Positions 25,686 through 39,948 are shown, counted from the stretch's first letter. The stretch is DNA of 64,000 nt from Methylobacterium persicinum (GCF_022179525.1 NZ_BPQX01000016.1:1-64000); one strand, 5' to 3'. Numbers and translations: made by a program. The notes: generated by a model from the letters alone, not told the origin.

Positions 25686-28265
25686 TTACGGCGTGCTTAA
25701 GGCCGGTTCCGAGATGGTCCGGGCGTCCGCCGGGACGACGGCGCTGTTGTCCACTGCGATTACCGCATCGAACGGGTCGAGGCTGTCGGGCACCGTGCTG
25801 CCGTGCAGGCAGACGATGAGTCCCCGTTCGGCCCGGGAGTGGCGCAATCCGGTGAGGCGGGAATCGAAATCCTCCGGCTGGCGGGCCTCCAGCACCGCCA
25901 TGACGAGGATGTCCGGGTCCCGGGCGAGGCACCGGACGAGTTCGATGCCGATCCGGTCGCGGGCGCCGACCGCGCCGTCGGAGAGGGCGCCCCCGCCCGC
26001 GGGATCGACGGCGCTGTCGAGGCCGAGGCGATAGACCGCCGCCTCCAGCCCCTCGTCGGCCAGGAAGCGCCGGAGCAGGGCCCGGACCCGCTTCTCGGCG
26101 TTGGCCTCCCCGAGGCTCACCCGGCCGAACAGCAGGTTCTCCTCCAGGCTGGCGGCGGGGTTGATCCGGGCGGGGTCGTGGAACTCGACCGCGCCGGACA
26201 GGTGCGGCGGCAGCATCCGGGCGAAGGAGCGCCGGGCCTGAAGCAGGCGCTCCTCGAAGGGCGGATCGATCAGGCCGAAGCGGTGGCGGGTCTCGCTGTA
26301 GCGCAGGGCGAGGCCGATGAGCCGCATGCGGTCGCGCTGTCCGGCGGGACCCCGACGCAGGGCTCCGGCGGCAGGCAGGCGCACCACCAAGTCCTCGAAA
26401 TACCCCCGCTCGGCCGCCGGGAAGAGGGAATAGGCATCGAAGAGCGGGTGGTCGTTGGGCAGCTCCGAGAAGATCTCGACGGTCATGCGCGCCACCGTCA
26501 GGCCGATCTCGGTCAGGGGCCTGACGAGGTCCTCCGCCTCCAGCACCGCGCGCATGTAGGGGTGGCGGGCGAGCCGCGCTGGGGCGAAGGCGCTCCCGAC
26601 CGGTGTGCCGAACAGGATGTTCTCGCCGATGCTCGCTTGGTGATTGTAGGTCTCCGGGTCGAACGGCTCCACGAGGCGGCCGGCCCCCTCCAGGGCGAGG
26701 GCGGCCTGCATCCCCCGCCTTGCTCCCACCACGGCGGCGGCGAGGGTGGGATCCCCCTCCGGATCGAGCCGCCCTTCGAGGCCCCGGCGGTAGACGAAGC
26801 CGTCGAGCCCTGTCAGCCGGCAGAGGCCGACGAGGGCGATGTCGTCGGGCGCCTGAGCCGGAAGGGTGCCGTAGAGCAGGTTCTGGCGCAGGCTTCCCTC
26901 GATCAGGACCGCCTCGCCGCCCGCGAAGGCGATCCGTCTCGCCCGCAGGGCCGGATCGAGGGACGCGAGGGCCTGACCGGCATAGGTGACCCGTCCGGCG
27001 GTGGGCTCGATCTGTCCCGCTAGGATGGCCGCGAGAACCCGCGCCCCGCTGCCCCGGCCCCCGGTGATCGCCACATGGCCCGGCATGGTGACGGTCACGT
27101 CGACCCGCGACAGCCGCTCGCCGGTGACGGGGTCGAAGGCGCCGACGCCCTCGGCGGCGAGCACCCCGCGCCCCGGCAGCCGCGTGGCCGGGGCGGATAC
27201 GGGATTCGGGGCGGTGCGCCCTTCAAGGGCGGTGATGGCCCGGGCCAGTTCCCGGAGGCGGGGCTGGACGGCCTGCCGGGTGAACCACAGGCGGACGCAG
27301 GCGCCCACGAGCCAGGCGGCCACGCCGAAGGCGCCCACCGCCGCCGCCAAGGCCTCGGGCGCCACGGGGAGCGCCGCCGGCCCCGCCGTCCCGGAGGAGC
27401 GCCAGAGGGCCGAGCCGATGGCGAGGGCCGGCAGGATCGCGGCCAGGGCCACGGCCGGGGCCCGGGCATAGGCGAGGCGCGCTTCGGCCCGGGCCATCTT
27501 CTCCCGGTTGACGGCGACCCGGGCGGTGATCCGCGCTTCTTCCAGAGCACCCGCGCCGTGGTTGCGCACCGCCGGCAGGCGCCGGACGAGGTCGCTCAGG
27601 CCGGCCTCGATCCGCGCCCCCGTGCGCATCCGCAGGTCCTGCCGCTCCCGGCCCCGCCGGAGGATCAGCGTATCGGCCAGACCTGCCGCCGCGAGGGCGA
27701 TGGCCGCCGCCGGCACCAGACGGGGCGCCGCCAGGGCCGCGAAGGTCAGGGCGAGGACCACGGCGACCAGGGTCATGGCCGGCACGACGATGCCGGCCGA
27801 GAGCAGGCGCTCGCTGCGGCTGAGGACTTCTCCGACCAGACGGGCGAGGCCACGGATGTCGTCCCGGGCGCCGGCCGGCGCGGCGATGATCGCCCGGATC
27901 ACCCGCTCGCGCACCGCATCCGTTGCGCGGTTCTGGGCGCGGAAGCACAGGGCGGCGACCAGCCAGCCGAGGCCGGCGAGGACCAGGGCGCAGACCGCGA
28001 TGCCGAGGAAGCCCGCCAGCTCCAGATCCGCCGGCCGCAGGGCGACGCCCGGCGCCAGGATCCTCTCCCCCTGCGGCATGGCCACCGCGAGCCGCAGGAA
28101 CGGCAGGCTCGCCGCCTCGTCCTGGGGCATCACCCCGATCAGGTCCCTCAGGCAGAGCAACGCCAGGGTGCAGAGCGGCGCGCCGAGGCCCACGGCGAGG
28201 GCGACCGCGACCGCATGCAGCCGCCGGGCTGTCCGCCATGTGAGGAGCAGGGGATCTGTGTCCAT
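25686..28265 (-). CDS. ABC-exporter-like protein with degenerate, apparently tripled nucleotide-binding region
   Basis: 859 residues. Residues 10-350 look like an ABC exporter membrane domain (hydrophobic spans near 17-38, 85-107, 160-200, 268-290 and 303-325). The following region is ABC-like but damaged. The P-loop GGRGSGAR at 402-409 lacks the Walker A lysine. The signature is ALSDGAV (760-766). The Walker B position reads ILVMAVLEA (786-794) without the usual Asp-Glu pair. The exporter motif S-x-x-x-N-L/I-L-Y/F-G occurs three times, at 457-466, 545-553 and 706-714, where one nucleotide-binding domain normally has one. ATP hydrolysis is doubtful. Divergent from the respiratory operon. Confidence 0.72.
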   Translation of the reverse strand: MDTDPLLLTWRTARRLHAVAVALAVGLGAPLCTLALLCLRDLIGVMPQDEAASLPFLRLAVAMPQGERILAPGVALRPADLELAGFLGIAVCALVLAGLGWLVAALCFRAQNRATDAVRERVIRAIIAAPAGARDDIRGLARLVGEVLSRSERLLSAGIVVPAMTLVAVVLALTFAALAAPRLVPAAAIALAAAGLADTLILRRGRERQDLRMRTGARIEAGLSDLVRRLPAVRNHGAGALEEARITARVAVNREKMARAEARLAYARAPAVALAAILPALAIGSALWRSSGTAGPAALPVAPEALAAAVGAFGVAAWLVGACVRLWFTRQAVQPRLRELARAITALEGRTAPNPVSAPATRLPGRGVLAAEGVGAFDPVTGERLSRVDVTVTMPGHVAITGGRGSGARVLAAILAGQIEPTAGRVTYAGQALASLDPALRARRIAFAGGEAVLIEGSLRQNLLYGTLPAQAPDDIALVGLCRLTGLDGFVYRRGLEGRLDPEGDPTLAAAVVGARRGMQAALALEGAGRLVEPFDPETYNHQASIGENILFGTPVGSAFAPARLARHPYMRAVLEAEDLVRPLTEIGLTVARMTVEIFSELPNDHPLFDAYSLFPAAERGYFEDLVVRLPAAGALRRGPAGQRDRMRLIGLALRYSETRHRFGLIDPPFEERLLQARRSFARMLPPHLSGAVEFHDPARINPAASLEENLLFGRVSLGEANAEKRVRALLRRFLADEGLEAAVYRLGLDSAVDPAGGGALSDGAVGARDRIGIELVRCLARDPDILVMAVLEARQPEDFDSRLTGLRHSRAERGLIVCLHGSTVPDSLDPFDAVIAVDNSAVVPADARTISEPALSTP

Positions 28266-28477
28266 CGGACCTTCGGAAACGGGGTGAACCGGGCTCTTAC
28301 ACTGTTTCAGGCCGGACCGGGCGTCCGGTGTCGCCCGCGCCGCGGGGGGGACGGATGCGCGCAGGGCCCCGACCCCAACGCGATTGGCCGCAGGCTTAGG
28401 GCTGGCCCCACCCCGGAATGGCGCTACCTTCGCCGCTGGGTTGAACGCGCCGGGTCCGGCTCGTCGGAGGGGTTGTG

Positions 28478-29172
28478 GTGACGGGGAACGCCGACGAACG
28501 GCCAGCGGGCCCCGCGACGGCGCAGCTGTTCTCGCCCGGCGCCGATGCGATCTACCGTCTCGTCCTGATGACGCTCGCCGCCTGTCTCGTGGCCGTGCCG
28601 GTGCTGGCCGCGGGCATCGTCCGGTCGAACTACGTCACGGGGGTGGGGATCGCCCCGAGCCAGCCCCTCCCATTCAGCCATAAGCACCATGCCGGCGAAC
28701 TCGGGGTCGACTGCCGCTATTGCCATACCGGTGTGGAGAAGGATGCCAGCGCCGGCATCCCGCCGACCCACACCTGCATGACCTGCCATTCTCAGATCTG
28801 GACCGGCTCCGACATGCTCAAGCCCGTCCGCGACAGTTATGCCAGCGACGAGCCCCTGGTCTGGAAGCGGCTGAACAAGCTGCCCGGCTACGTCTACTTC
28901 AACCACTCGGTCCACGTGACCAAGGGGGTCGGCTGCTCGAGCTGCCACGGCGACGTCACGTCGATGCAGATGACCTACCGAGCCAACGCCTTCGAGATGA
29001 AGTTCTGCCTCGATTGCCACCGGGCGCCGGAGAAGAACCTCCGCACCCCTGCGGAGGTTTGGAATATGGAGTGGAAGCCCCCCGCCGATCAGGCGAGCCT
29101 GGGGCCCAAGCTCGCCGAGCGCTACCACGTCAAGGGCGGCGAGCGCCTCACCGAATGCGGGATCTGCCACCG

Positions 29173-29176
<4 letters not shown>
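28478..29176 (+). CDS. actA: Alternative complex III subunit A, pentaheme cytochrome c
   Basis: 232 residues from the second of two adjacent GTG codons (28475 and 28478); CGGAGGGG sits five bases before the second. One N-terminal helix (about 26-46, LVLMTLAACLVAVPVLAAG) anchors it. Five CXXCH motifs follow: CRYCH, CMTCH, CSSCH, CLDCH and, as its last residues, CGICH. ActA carries five hemes and sends electrons towards the oxidase. ATGA overlap with actB. First gene of a ten-gene plus-strand operon. Confidence 0.93.
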
Positions 29177-32130
<2,954 letters not shown>

Positions 32131-32167
32131 GGGCGTTCGTCCATCTTCGGCTGCGAGAGTGTTGAGC

Positions 32168-34150
32168 ATGGCCGCACCCGCGATCCATCCCGGCGAGGAC
32201 ATGAACTCCGTCGGCGACGCCGTCAGCGCCATCCCCCTCACCCATCCCGCGGGCCGCCGCTGGTGGATCGCCTTCGCCGGAGCCGTGGCGCTACTCGGGC
32301 TCTTCGCCCTCACCCTCGGATACCTGCTCTACGAGGGCGTCGGGATCTGGGACAACAACAACGCCGTCGTCTGGGCGCTGGACATCGCCAGCTACGATTG
32401 GTGGATCGGCGTGGCCTGCGGCAGCATCCTGGTCTCGGGCATCCTGCTGTTGCTCGAGGCCGAATGGCGGGGGCCGGTGAACCGGATCGCCGAGACCGTC
32501 GCCCTGCTGGGCACGGCGGCGGCCGGGCTGTACCCGATCATCCATCTGGGACGGCCGTGGTTCTTCTACTGGAACCTGCCCTATCCCAACACCTTCAACC
32601 TCTGGCCGCAGTTCCGCTCCCCGCTGCTGTGGGACGCCATCGACATCGTCTCATTCCTAGTCGTCACCCTGAGCCTCTGGTACATCGGCCTCCTGCCCGA
32701 CATCGCCTGCCTGCGCGACCACGCCCACGGCGAGGCCGCCCGGCAGCTCGCGGCGGTGTCACCGACGAGGAAAGTCGCCCTGTTCCGCGCCCAGGCCTAC
32801 GGCATCCTCGCGTCGGGCTGGCGCGGGTCGGCCGCGCATTGGCAGATCTGGGGGCAGGCCTATCGGGTCGTGGCCCTCCTCGGCATCCTCCTCGTCGTCT
32901 CGGTGCAGACCGGCGCCTCGGTGATGCTCGCGGGCTCGGTCATGCCCGGCTGGCACGGCACGCTGATGCCGATCAGCTTCCTGATCCATGCCGTGCTGTC
33001 GGGCGTGGGGGTGACGGCGGCGGTGATCGTGCTGATCCGGCAGGTCTATGGCCTCGACCATCTCGTCACGGACCGCCACCTCGACGCCCTCGCCCGCCTG
33101 ATGCTCTGCCTCGGCTGCGCCAGCGCCTACTGCTACGGCGCCGAGTTCTTCGACACCTTCCTCAACGGCGACGCTGCCGGCCGGGCCGTCCTGGTGCGCC
33201 GGATGGAGGGAGGCCATGCCCTCGCCTTCTGGGCGGCGGTGCTGGGCCTCGTGCTGCCGCCACAGATCTTCTGGTCGGCCAGGGCGCGGCGCTCGGCCCC
33301 GGCTCTCGCGGCGGCGGGCGTTCTCGTCGCGGCGGGCGCCTATGCCGACCACGTCATGATCCTCGTCGTGACCCTGACGCAGGACTTCCTGCCCTCCTCC
33401 CGCCTGCCCTACGCCGTGGACGTGTGGGGCATCGCGACCTTCGTGGGGTCGCTCGGACTGTTCCTGACCCTCGTCCTCCTGTTCGTGCGGTACTTCCCGG
33501 CGATTTCCATCACCGCAATCCGTCGCCTCGTCCCCCCGGGGAGCCCCGAAGAACCGGCGGGGGCCCAACGGCAGGAGGCGGCCTTGCGGGGGAGCGGGCA
33601 GGAGGCGCCCCTCTGGGGGGTCGCCGCCGCCTTCCCGACGGAGGCCGAGCTCGCCACGGCCCTCCAGGCCCTCTCCACCCTCAGGGGCCCGGTCCGCCTG
33701 GATGCCTACGGGCCGGTGCCGATGCCCCGTACCCTGCGGGCCCTCGGCCTGGAGGGGCGCTCGATCCTGCCCTACGCCCTGATGGGCGCGCTGGGCGGCG
33801 GTGCGGCCTTCTACGCCATGTGCGTCTACGCCACCGCCTACGACTACGTCTTCCTGATCGGCGGGAGGCCCCGTTTCTCCTGGCCGTCCTTCGTCGTGCC
33901 GAGCGTCTCCTTCGCGATGCTGTGCGGGTGTCTCGCCGTCCATGCGGCGCTCCTGGTGCTGAACCGGCTACCGCGCCTGAACCATCCGGCCTTCAACATC
34001 CCGGACTTCCACCGGGCGACCGGGGACCGCTTCTTCCTGGCGGCCGAAATGGCCGAGGACGGCACCGATGCCGCGAGGCTGGAACGGCGCCTCGCCGGCC
34101 TGCCCGCCGGGGGCGGACGGCCCCTGGCCACGGCGCGGGTCCCCCGATGA
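32168..34150 (+). CDS. actCD: Alternative complex III ActC-ActD fusion (NrfD-like plus DUF3341)
   Basis: 660 residues in one open frame. Residues 1 to about 455 are the NrfD/ActC quinol-binding membrane subunit with about ten helices, including FAGAVALLGLFALTLGYLLY and YPIIHLGRPWFFYWNLPYPN. From about 484 (WGVAAAFPTEAELATALQAL) the sequence becomes the DUF3341/ActD protein: a cytoplasmic domain, then two helices (SILPYALMGALGGGAAFYAM and FAMLCGCLAVHAALLVL). ActC and ActD are normally separate. The linker (about 456-483) is polar and Glu/Gln-rich. No internal stop or frameshift is visible. Its stop overlaps the actE start. Confidence 0.88.
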   Translation: MAAPAIHPGEDMNSVGDAVSAIPLTHPAGRRWWIAFAGAVALLGLFALTLGYLLYEGVGIWDNNNAVVWALDIASYDWWIGVACGSILVSGILLLLEAEWRGPVNRIAETVALLGTAAAGLYPIIHLGRPWFFYWNLPYPNTFNLWPQFRSPLLWDAIDIVSFLVVTLSLWYIGLLPDIACLRDHAHGEAARQLAAVSPTRKVALFRAQAYGILASGWRGSAAHWQIWGQAYRVVALLGILLVVSVQTGASVMLAGSVMPGWHGTLMPISFLIHAVLSGVGVTAAVIVLIRQVYGLDHLVTDRHLDALARLMLCLGCASAYCYGAEFFDTFLNGDAAGRAVLVRRMEGGHALAFWAAVLGLVLPPQIFWSARARRSAPALAAAGVLVAAGAYADHVMILVVTLTQDFLPSSRLPYAVDVWGIATFVGSLGLFLTLVLLFVRYFPAISITAIRRLVPPGSPEEPAGAQRQEAALRGSGQEAPLWGVAAAFPTEAELATALQALSTLRGPVRLDAYGPVPMPRTLRALGLEGRSILPYALMGALGGGAAFYAMCVYATAYDYVFLIGGRPRFSWPSFVVPSVSFAMLCGCLAVHAALLVLNRLPRLNHPAFNIPDFHRATGDRFFLAAEMAEDGTDAARLERRLAGLPAGGGRPLATARVPR

Positions 34151-34695
34151 GCCGGCCTTTCCTCCGCCGCCCCATCCTCCTGTCCGTTCTCCTCGCCCTG
34201 CCGCTGGCCGCCTGCGGGGAGGCGAACATGGACGAGCAGGCCAAGGCCCGCACCTGGGACAAGAACCCGTTCTTCCCGAAAGCCATGACCATGCGGCACC
34301 CGGTCGCCGGGACCGTGCCCCGGGCCGATCCCACCCGGGAGGCGCCGCAGCCCGCCACCATCACGGCGGCCCTCGTCGAGCGGGGGCAGGACCGCTACGC
34401 CGTGTTCTGCACCCCCTGCCACGGGCAGGACGGGCGGGGCGCGGGCATGATCGTCGCCCGCGGCTTCCCCCATGCCGCAGACCTCACCTCGGACCGCCTG
34501 CAGAAGGCAAGCGCGGGGGAGATCTACGGGGCGATCTCCAACGGCTACAAGAGCATGTTCGGCATGGGCCAGATGATCCCCTCGGAGGATCGCTGGGCCA
34601 TCGTCGCCTATGTCCGCGCCCTGCAGATCAGTCACGACGCGCCCGTCGCCTCCCTGCCCGCGGCCGACCAGGCCGCTTTGGAGGCGACCCGATGA
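34147..34695 (+). CDS. actE: Alternative complex III subunit E, monoheme cytochrome c lipoprotein
   Basis: 182 residues. Lipobox LPLAACG gives a lipid-anchored Cys23. The cytochrome domain has C88-T-P-C91-H92 and a Met ligand likely in SMFGMGQMIP. ActE is one of the electron-exit cytochromes on the periplasmic face. ATGA overlaps with both neighbours (actCD and actF) indicate coupled translation. Confidence 0.92.
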   Translation: MSRPFLRRPILLSVLLALPLAACGEANMDEQAKARTWDKNPFFPKAMTMRHPVAGTVPRADPTREAPQPATITAALVERGQDRYAVFCTPCHGQDGRGAGMIVARGFPHAADLTSDRLQKASAGEIYGAISNGYKSMFGMGQMIPSEDRWAIVAYVRALQISHDAPVASLPAADQAALEATR

Positions 34696-35744
34696 GGATG
34701 CCCATCCTCGCCCTCCTCGGCGCGGGCGCCCTGGCCCTGGCGATCCTCTTCGGCGGGACCCGGGGCGCGTCCGCCTCCTGCCTCGCCGCGTGGCTCGTCC
34801 TCCTGGCCCTGCCCGTCGGCGCCCTGCCGGTGACGGTGGTGGCCGAGCGCTTTGGCCGGAAGGTCCGCGAGCGCGGTGGGATCGAGATGCTCGCCTCCCT
34901 CCGCCGCCTGATGTCGCTCATGCCGGCCGCCGCGCTGCTCGGCCTGCCGATCCTGGCGGCGAGCACCTCCCTTTATCCGTGGACCCATGAGCCGCCGCGC
35001 ACGGCCCTGGCCGCGATCTGGTTCACGGTGCCGTTCTTCCTCGCCCGGGGAATCGTCTACCTTGCCGCCTGGACTTGGCTGTGCCTGCGCTTCGCCCGGC
35101 CCTTCGACGCGCCGGGCGAGGGCCGCACGGTGCCGGCGGTGGCCCTGCATGCGGTCGTCGGGACCCTGTTCGCCATCGATGTCGTGGCGGCCCTCGATCC
35201 CCGGCTCGATTCGGCGATCCTCGGCCTCCTGTTGATGACCGCCTGGAGCGGACTCGCCTTCGCCGCCGCCACCCTGCTGGCCTGGGAAGAGCCGGAGCCC
35301 ATCGGTCGGAACCGGGTCGTGCCCGGGCGGGGGCGGCTCATCCCCCTCGTCGTGTTGCTCGGGCTGTGGGCCTACATGCATTTCGTGCAGGCGCTGATCG
35401 TCTGGTCGGCCAACCTGCCCGCCGAGGTGGCGTGGTATGCCGCCCGGGGTGGGTGGACAGGCCGGTCCCTGGCGATCCTGTCGGGGATCGTGGCGAGCCT
35501 CGCCGGTCTCGCCACCCTGCGTCCCGGCCGGGTGATCGTGCGGGCTCTGGCCGCCGCGGCCCTCCTCGTCCACGCCCTGGAGATGTTCTGGCTCGTCACG
35601 CCGTCCGTGCGGGACCGGTTCGCCATCCGGCCGGCCGACATCCTGGCCGCCCTCGCCGTGGCGTGCCTCGCGGGCGTGCTGCACCCCCTCCTCGCCGGCC
35701 GCCTCGGCCAGCCGTCTCCCACCCGCGCGAGGAATGCCCGATGA
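34692..35744 (+). CDS. actF: Alternative complex III subunit F
   Basis: 350 residues, about ten hydrophobic spans (for example LVLLALPVGALPVTVVA, FTVPFFLARGIVYLAAWTWL and LLGLWAYMHFVQALIVWSANLP). This is the second NrfD-like-fold subunit, truncated relative to ActC, with DHxx-type quinol residues not obvious. YMHFVQALIVWSANLP is the best family landmark. Overlaps actE at its start and the small gene at 35741 at its stop. Confidence 0.9.
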   Translation: MRMPILALLGAGALALAILFGGTRGASASCLAAWLVLLALPVGALPVTVVAERFGRKVRERGGIEMLASLRRLMSLMPAAALLGLPILAASTSLYPWTHEPPRTALAAIWFTVPFFLARGIVYLAAWTWLCLRFARPFDAPGEGRTVPAVALHAVVGTLFAIDVVAALDPRLDSAILGLLLMTAWSGLAFAAATLLAWEEPEPIGRNRVVPGRGRLIPLVVLLGLWAYMHFVQALIVWSANLPAEVAWYAARGGWTGRSLAILSGIVASLAGLATLRPGRVIVRALAAAALLVHALEMFWLVTPSVRDRFAIRPADILAALAVACLAGVLHPLLAGRLGQPSPTRARNAR

Positions 35745-36250
35745 GCGGAGGAAGCCGGTCGCCCGCGGGCCTCGTCTCCGCCATCCTCGCGGCCCTCGCC
35801 CTACGCGGTGCCAACGTCGTCCCCCGTCGCCCGGACGGCGCACCGGGCTCCGGCCCGCCACGGGCGCACAGCGAGGGGCAAGGCCAGACGGGGCCGGGTC
35901 ACGAGACGCGCGACGTGAACGTGCGCACGACCGCCTACGTTATGGGTGGCCTCGCCGTCTCCGCCGTGACGGTGATCGGCGGCATGGTGTTCCTCATGCA
36001 CCTCTTCGTCACGCACCAGGAGGCCGCCCTCCCCACCCTCACGCCGCAGCAGACGACGCAACTCGTCCCGCCCGCGCCCAATCTGCAGCCGAACCCCTAT
36101 GCCGACCTCGACCGGCAGCGGGAGGGCGCCGAGAAGGCCCTCGCCGGTTACGGCTACGCCGACGCCGCCCGCAGCCGGGCCCACATCCCGATCGACCGGG
36201 CGATGCAGCTCGCGGTCGGGCGGTCCCTCGACGGAGGCGCTCCGCGATGA
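35741..36250 (+). CDS. One-helix protein of unknown function inside the act-cox operon
   Basis: 169 residues. An N-terminal polar Gly/Pro-rich stretch (to about 58), one membrane helix (about 64-88, TTAYVMGGLAVSAVTVIGGM), then a Pro/Gln-rich linker. The C-terminal motif is NPYADLDRQREGAEKALAGY, closing with AHIPIDRAMQLAV. I recall similar endings (NP..DL, then IPI..AM) in small proteins next to ACIII-oxidase genes, but cannot name a family. Overlaps actF and the subunit II gene by ATGA. Candidate link between the two complexes. Confidence 0.75.
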   Translation: MSGGSRSPAGLVSAILAALALRGANVVPRRPDGAPGSGPPRAHSEGQGQTGPGHETRDVNVRTTAYVMGGLAVSAVTVIGGMVFLMHLFVTHQEAALPTLTPQQTTQLVPPAPNLQPNPYADLDRQREGAEKALAGYGYADAARSRAHIPIDRAMQLAVGRSLDGGAPR

Positions 36251-37211
36251 CCCCCGACCACGCCGCCATCCAGTTCTGGCCCGTCGCCGCCTCGGTCAAG
36301 GCCGTCGAGACTGACGAGCTGATCCTGGCCTTCACGGTCCTGACTCTGGCGCTGACCGTACCGGTCTTCATCGCCATCACGTGGTTCGCCCTGCGCTACC
36401 GGGAGGGATCGGAGGCCGACCGCAGCCCATCCGGCATCCGCTCGAACCTCATCGAGATCAGCTGGATGCTGATCCCGTTCCTCCTCACCCTGATCTTCTT
36501 CGCCTGGGGGGCGCAGCTCTTCGTGCAGTCCAGGAACGCGCCGCCCGACGCGATGGTGGTCGAGGCGGTGGGCCGGCAATGGATGTGGAAGTTCCAGCAC
36601 GCCACCGGGCAGTCCGAGATCAACGATCTGCACCTGCCCATCGGCCAGCCGATCAAGATGCGCATCATCAGCCAGGACGTGATCCACGCCCTCTACCTGC
36701 CCGCGGTGCGGATGCAGGTGGCTGCCCTCCCCGATCGCTACACCGAGATGTGGTTCAAGGCCGACAAGGTCGGCACCTTCCACCTCTATTGCTCGGAATA
36801 TTGCGGCACCGACCACTCGGTGATGGGCGGCAAGGTGACCTTCATGAACCCCGGCGACTATCAGGACTGGCTGGTCCATGCGGGCGCCCAGCAGGGCAAG
36901 GTCGCCGCCGGCCGCGTCCTCTACCAAGCCTACGGGTGCGCGGGCTGCCACGAGCCCGGCTCGCCGGTCGGGGCGCCGGGCTTCGCCGGTCTCTACGGCA
37001 GCAAGGTCCAGCTCGCCGACGGCCGCACGGTCACCGCCGACGACGGGTGGCTGCGGGACAAGATCCTGAACCCCAACGGCGACAAGCTCGCCGGCGGCGG
37101 CAAGCAGGTGATGCCGAGTTTCGCCGGGCGGATCCCGGAGGACGACCTCGGCCGGATCATCGACTTCATCAAGGCCTATCCGGGCACCGGCCAATCCGCG
37201 GAGGCGACGCG

Positions 37212-37215
<4 letters not shown>
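36247..37215 (+). CDS. ctaC: Cytochrome c oxidase subunit II with fused cytochrome c (caa3 type)
   Basis: 322 residues. Two helices (about 24-48 and 69-93) precede the cupredoxin CuA domain. CuA ligands are visible: His147 in [11 protein letters not shown], and Cys182, Cys186, His190 and Met193 in [16 protein letters not shown]-terminal cytochrome c domain follows with C231-A-G-C234-H235 and a Met in KQVMPSFAG. The fusion marks a caa3 oxidase able to take electrons directly from ACIII. No cleavable signal peptide is obvious. Coupled by ATGA to both neighbours. Confidence 0.94.
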
Positions 37216-38884
<1,669 letters not shown>

Positions 38885-38888
<4 letters not shown>

Positions 38889-39565
38889 GCGAGTCTTTCG
38901 TCAACGAGCCCCTCGCTGACGGGGTGGGCGTCGCCCGCGCCCACCATTTCGAGAGCGTGGCGCAGCAGCGCGAGGCGGCGACGCTCGGTATCTGGGCGTG
39001 GCTGATCACAGAGCTTCTGCTGTTCTCGGCCCTGTTCCTCGTGGCCCTGATCACCCGTATCCAGCATCCGGAGGCGACGGTGGCGGCCGCCCGCCACCTG
39101 AAGTTCTGGATCGGCGCGACGAACACCGTCGTGCTGATCTGTTCCAGCCTGACTATGTCCATGGCCATCGAGTTCTCGCGCATGGGCTGGCAGCGGGCGA
39201 TGGTGCGGGCCATGCTCGCCACGGCGGCGCTGGGAGCCCTGTTCCTCGTCCTGAAAGGCTACGAGTACTACGCGGACTGGTCGGAGCACATGATGCCCTT
39301 CCTGGCCGACCGCCCGTTCGAGCTGGCCGAGACGCCGGCGGCGCGGCTCTTCGTGAACCTCTACTACGTGGCGACTGTCCTCCACGCGGTCCACCTGTTC
39401 ACCGGCATCGCCCTCCTGCTCGGCATGACGTGGATGGCGGCCAAGGCTGGGTTCCTGTCCCGGCACCAGAACTGGATCGAGGTCTACGGCCTGTACTGGC
39501 ACTTCATAGACCTCGTCTGGATCCTCGCCTTCCCGATCCTCTACGTCGTCAACCGGGCGACTTGA
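38885..39565 (+). CDS. ctaE: Cytochrome c oxidase subunit III
   Basis: 226 residues with about five helices. Landmarks are [20 protein letters not shown], the central [26 protein letters not shown], and the C-terminal [24 protein letters not shown] overlap with subunit I; two bases to subunit IV. It stabilises subunit I and proton uptake. Confidence 0.94.
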
Positions 39566-39567
39566 CC

Positions 39568-39879
39568 ATGCGCGGCCCCCTCGCCTCCCTGACCGCCGAC
39601 GACCGCGCTCGGCTCCGGCGGCGGATGCGCACACCCGTCCTGACCTTCCTGGCGCTGCTGAGCCTGCTCGCCGTCAACGTCACGCTCGGGGCGACCCTGC
39701 CCTTCGCCCATGTCTGGGCCCTGGAAATCGCGGTGGTCGGGGTGATGGTCGCGCTGATCCTCCTCGTCTCGATGGAGGTGCGGAAGGAGCCGCCCCTGAT
39801 CCGCCTGTTCTCCGGCCTTGGCTTCTTCTGGGTCTGCATCATGGTCGGCATGACGCTCACGGATTACCTCGCCCGCTGA
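39568..39879 (+). CDS. ctaF: Cytochrome c oxidase subunit IV
   Basis: 103 residues. A charged N-terminus (RARLRRRMRTP) precedes three hydrophobic spans (about 23-43, 48-67 and 83-100). Size, place after subunit III and topology match the small caa3/bo3-type subunit IV. Last gene of the operon; no clear terminator follows in the 70 bases before the next gene, which may therefore be read through. Confidence 0.86.
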   Translation: MRGPLASLTADDRARLRRRMRTPVLTFLALLSLLAVNVTLGATLPFAHVWALEIAVVGVMVALILLVSMEVRKEPPLIRLFSGLGFFWVCIMVGMTLTDYLAR

Positions 39880-39948
39880 TTTTGTGTTGTTCGGCCGGGG
39901 CGGGGCGCTTAAAGGCGAACGTCCCTCCCCTCATCCCCGCCCGATCCG

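Noticed and set aside
27075-28481. Plus-strand frame opposite the ABC-like gene
   Set aside because: It is low-complexity and Gly/Arg/Asp-rich with no domain. The minus frame has exporter-like motifs.
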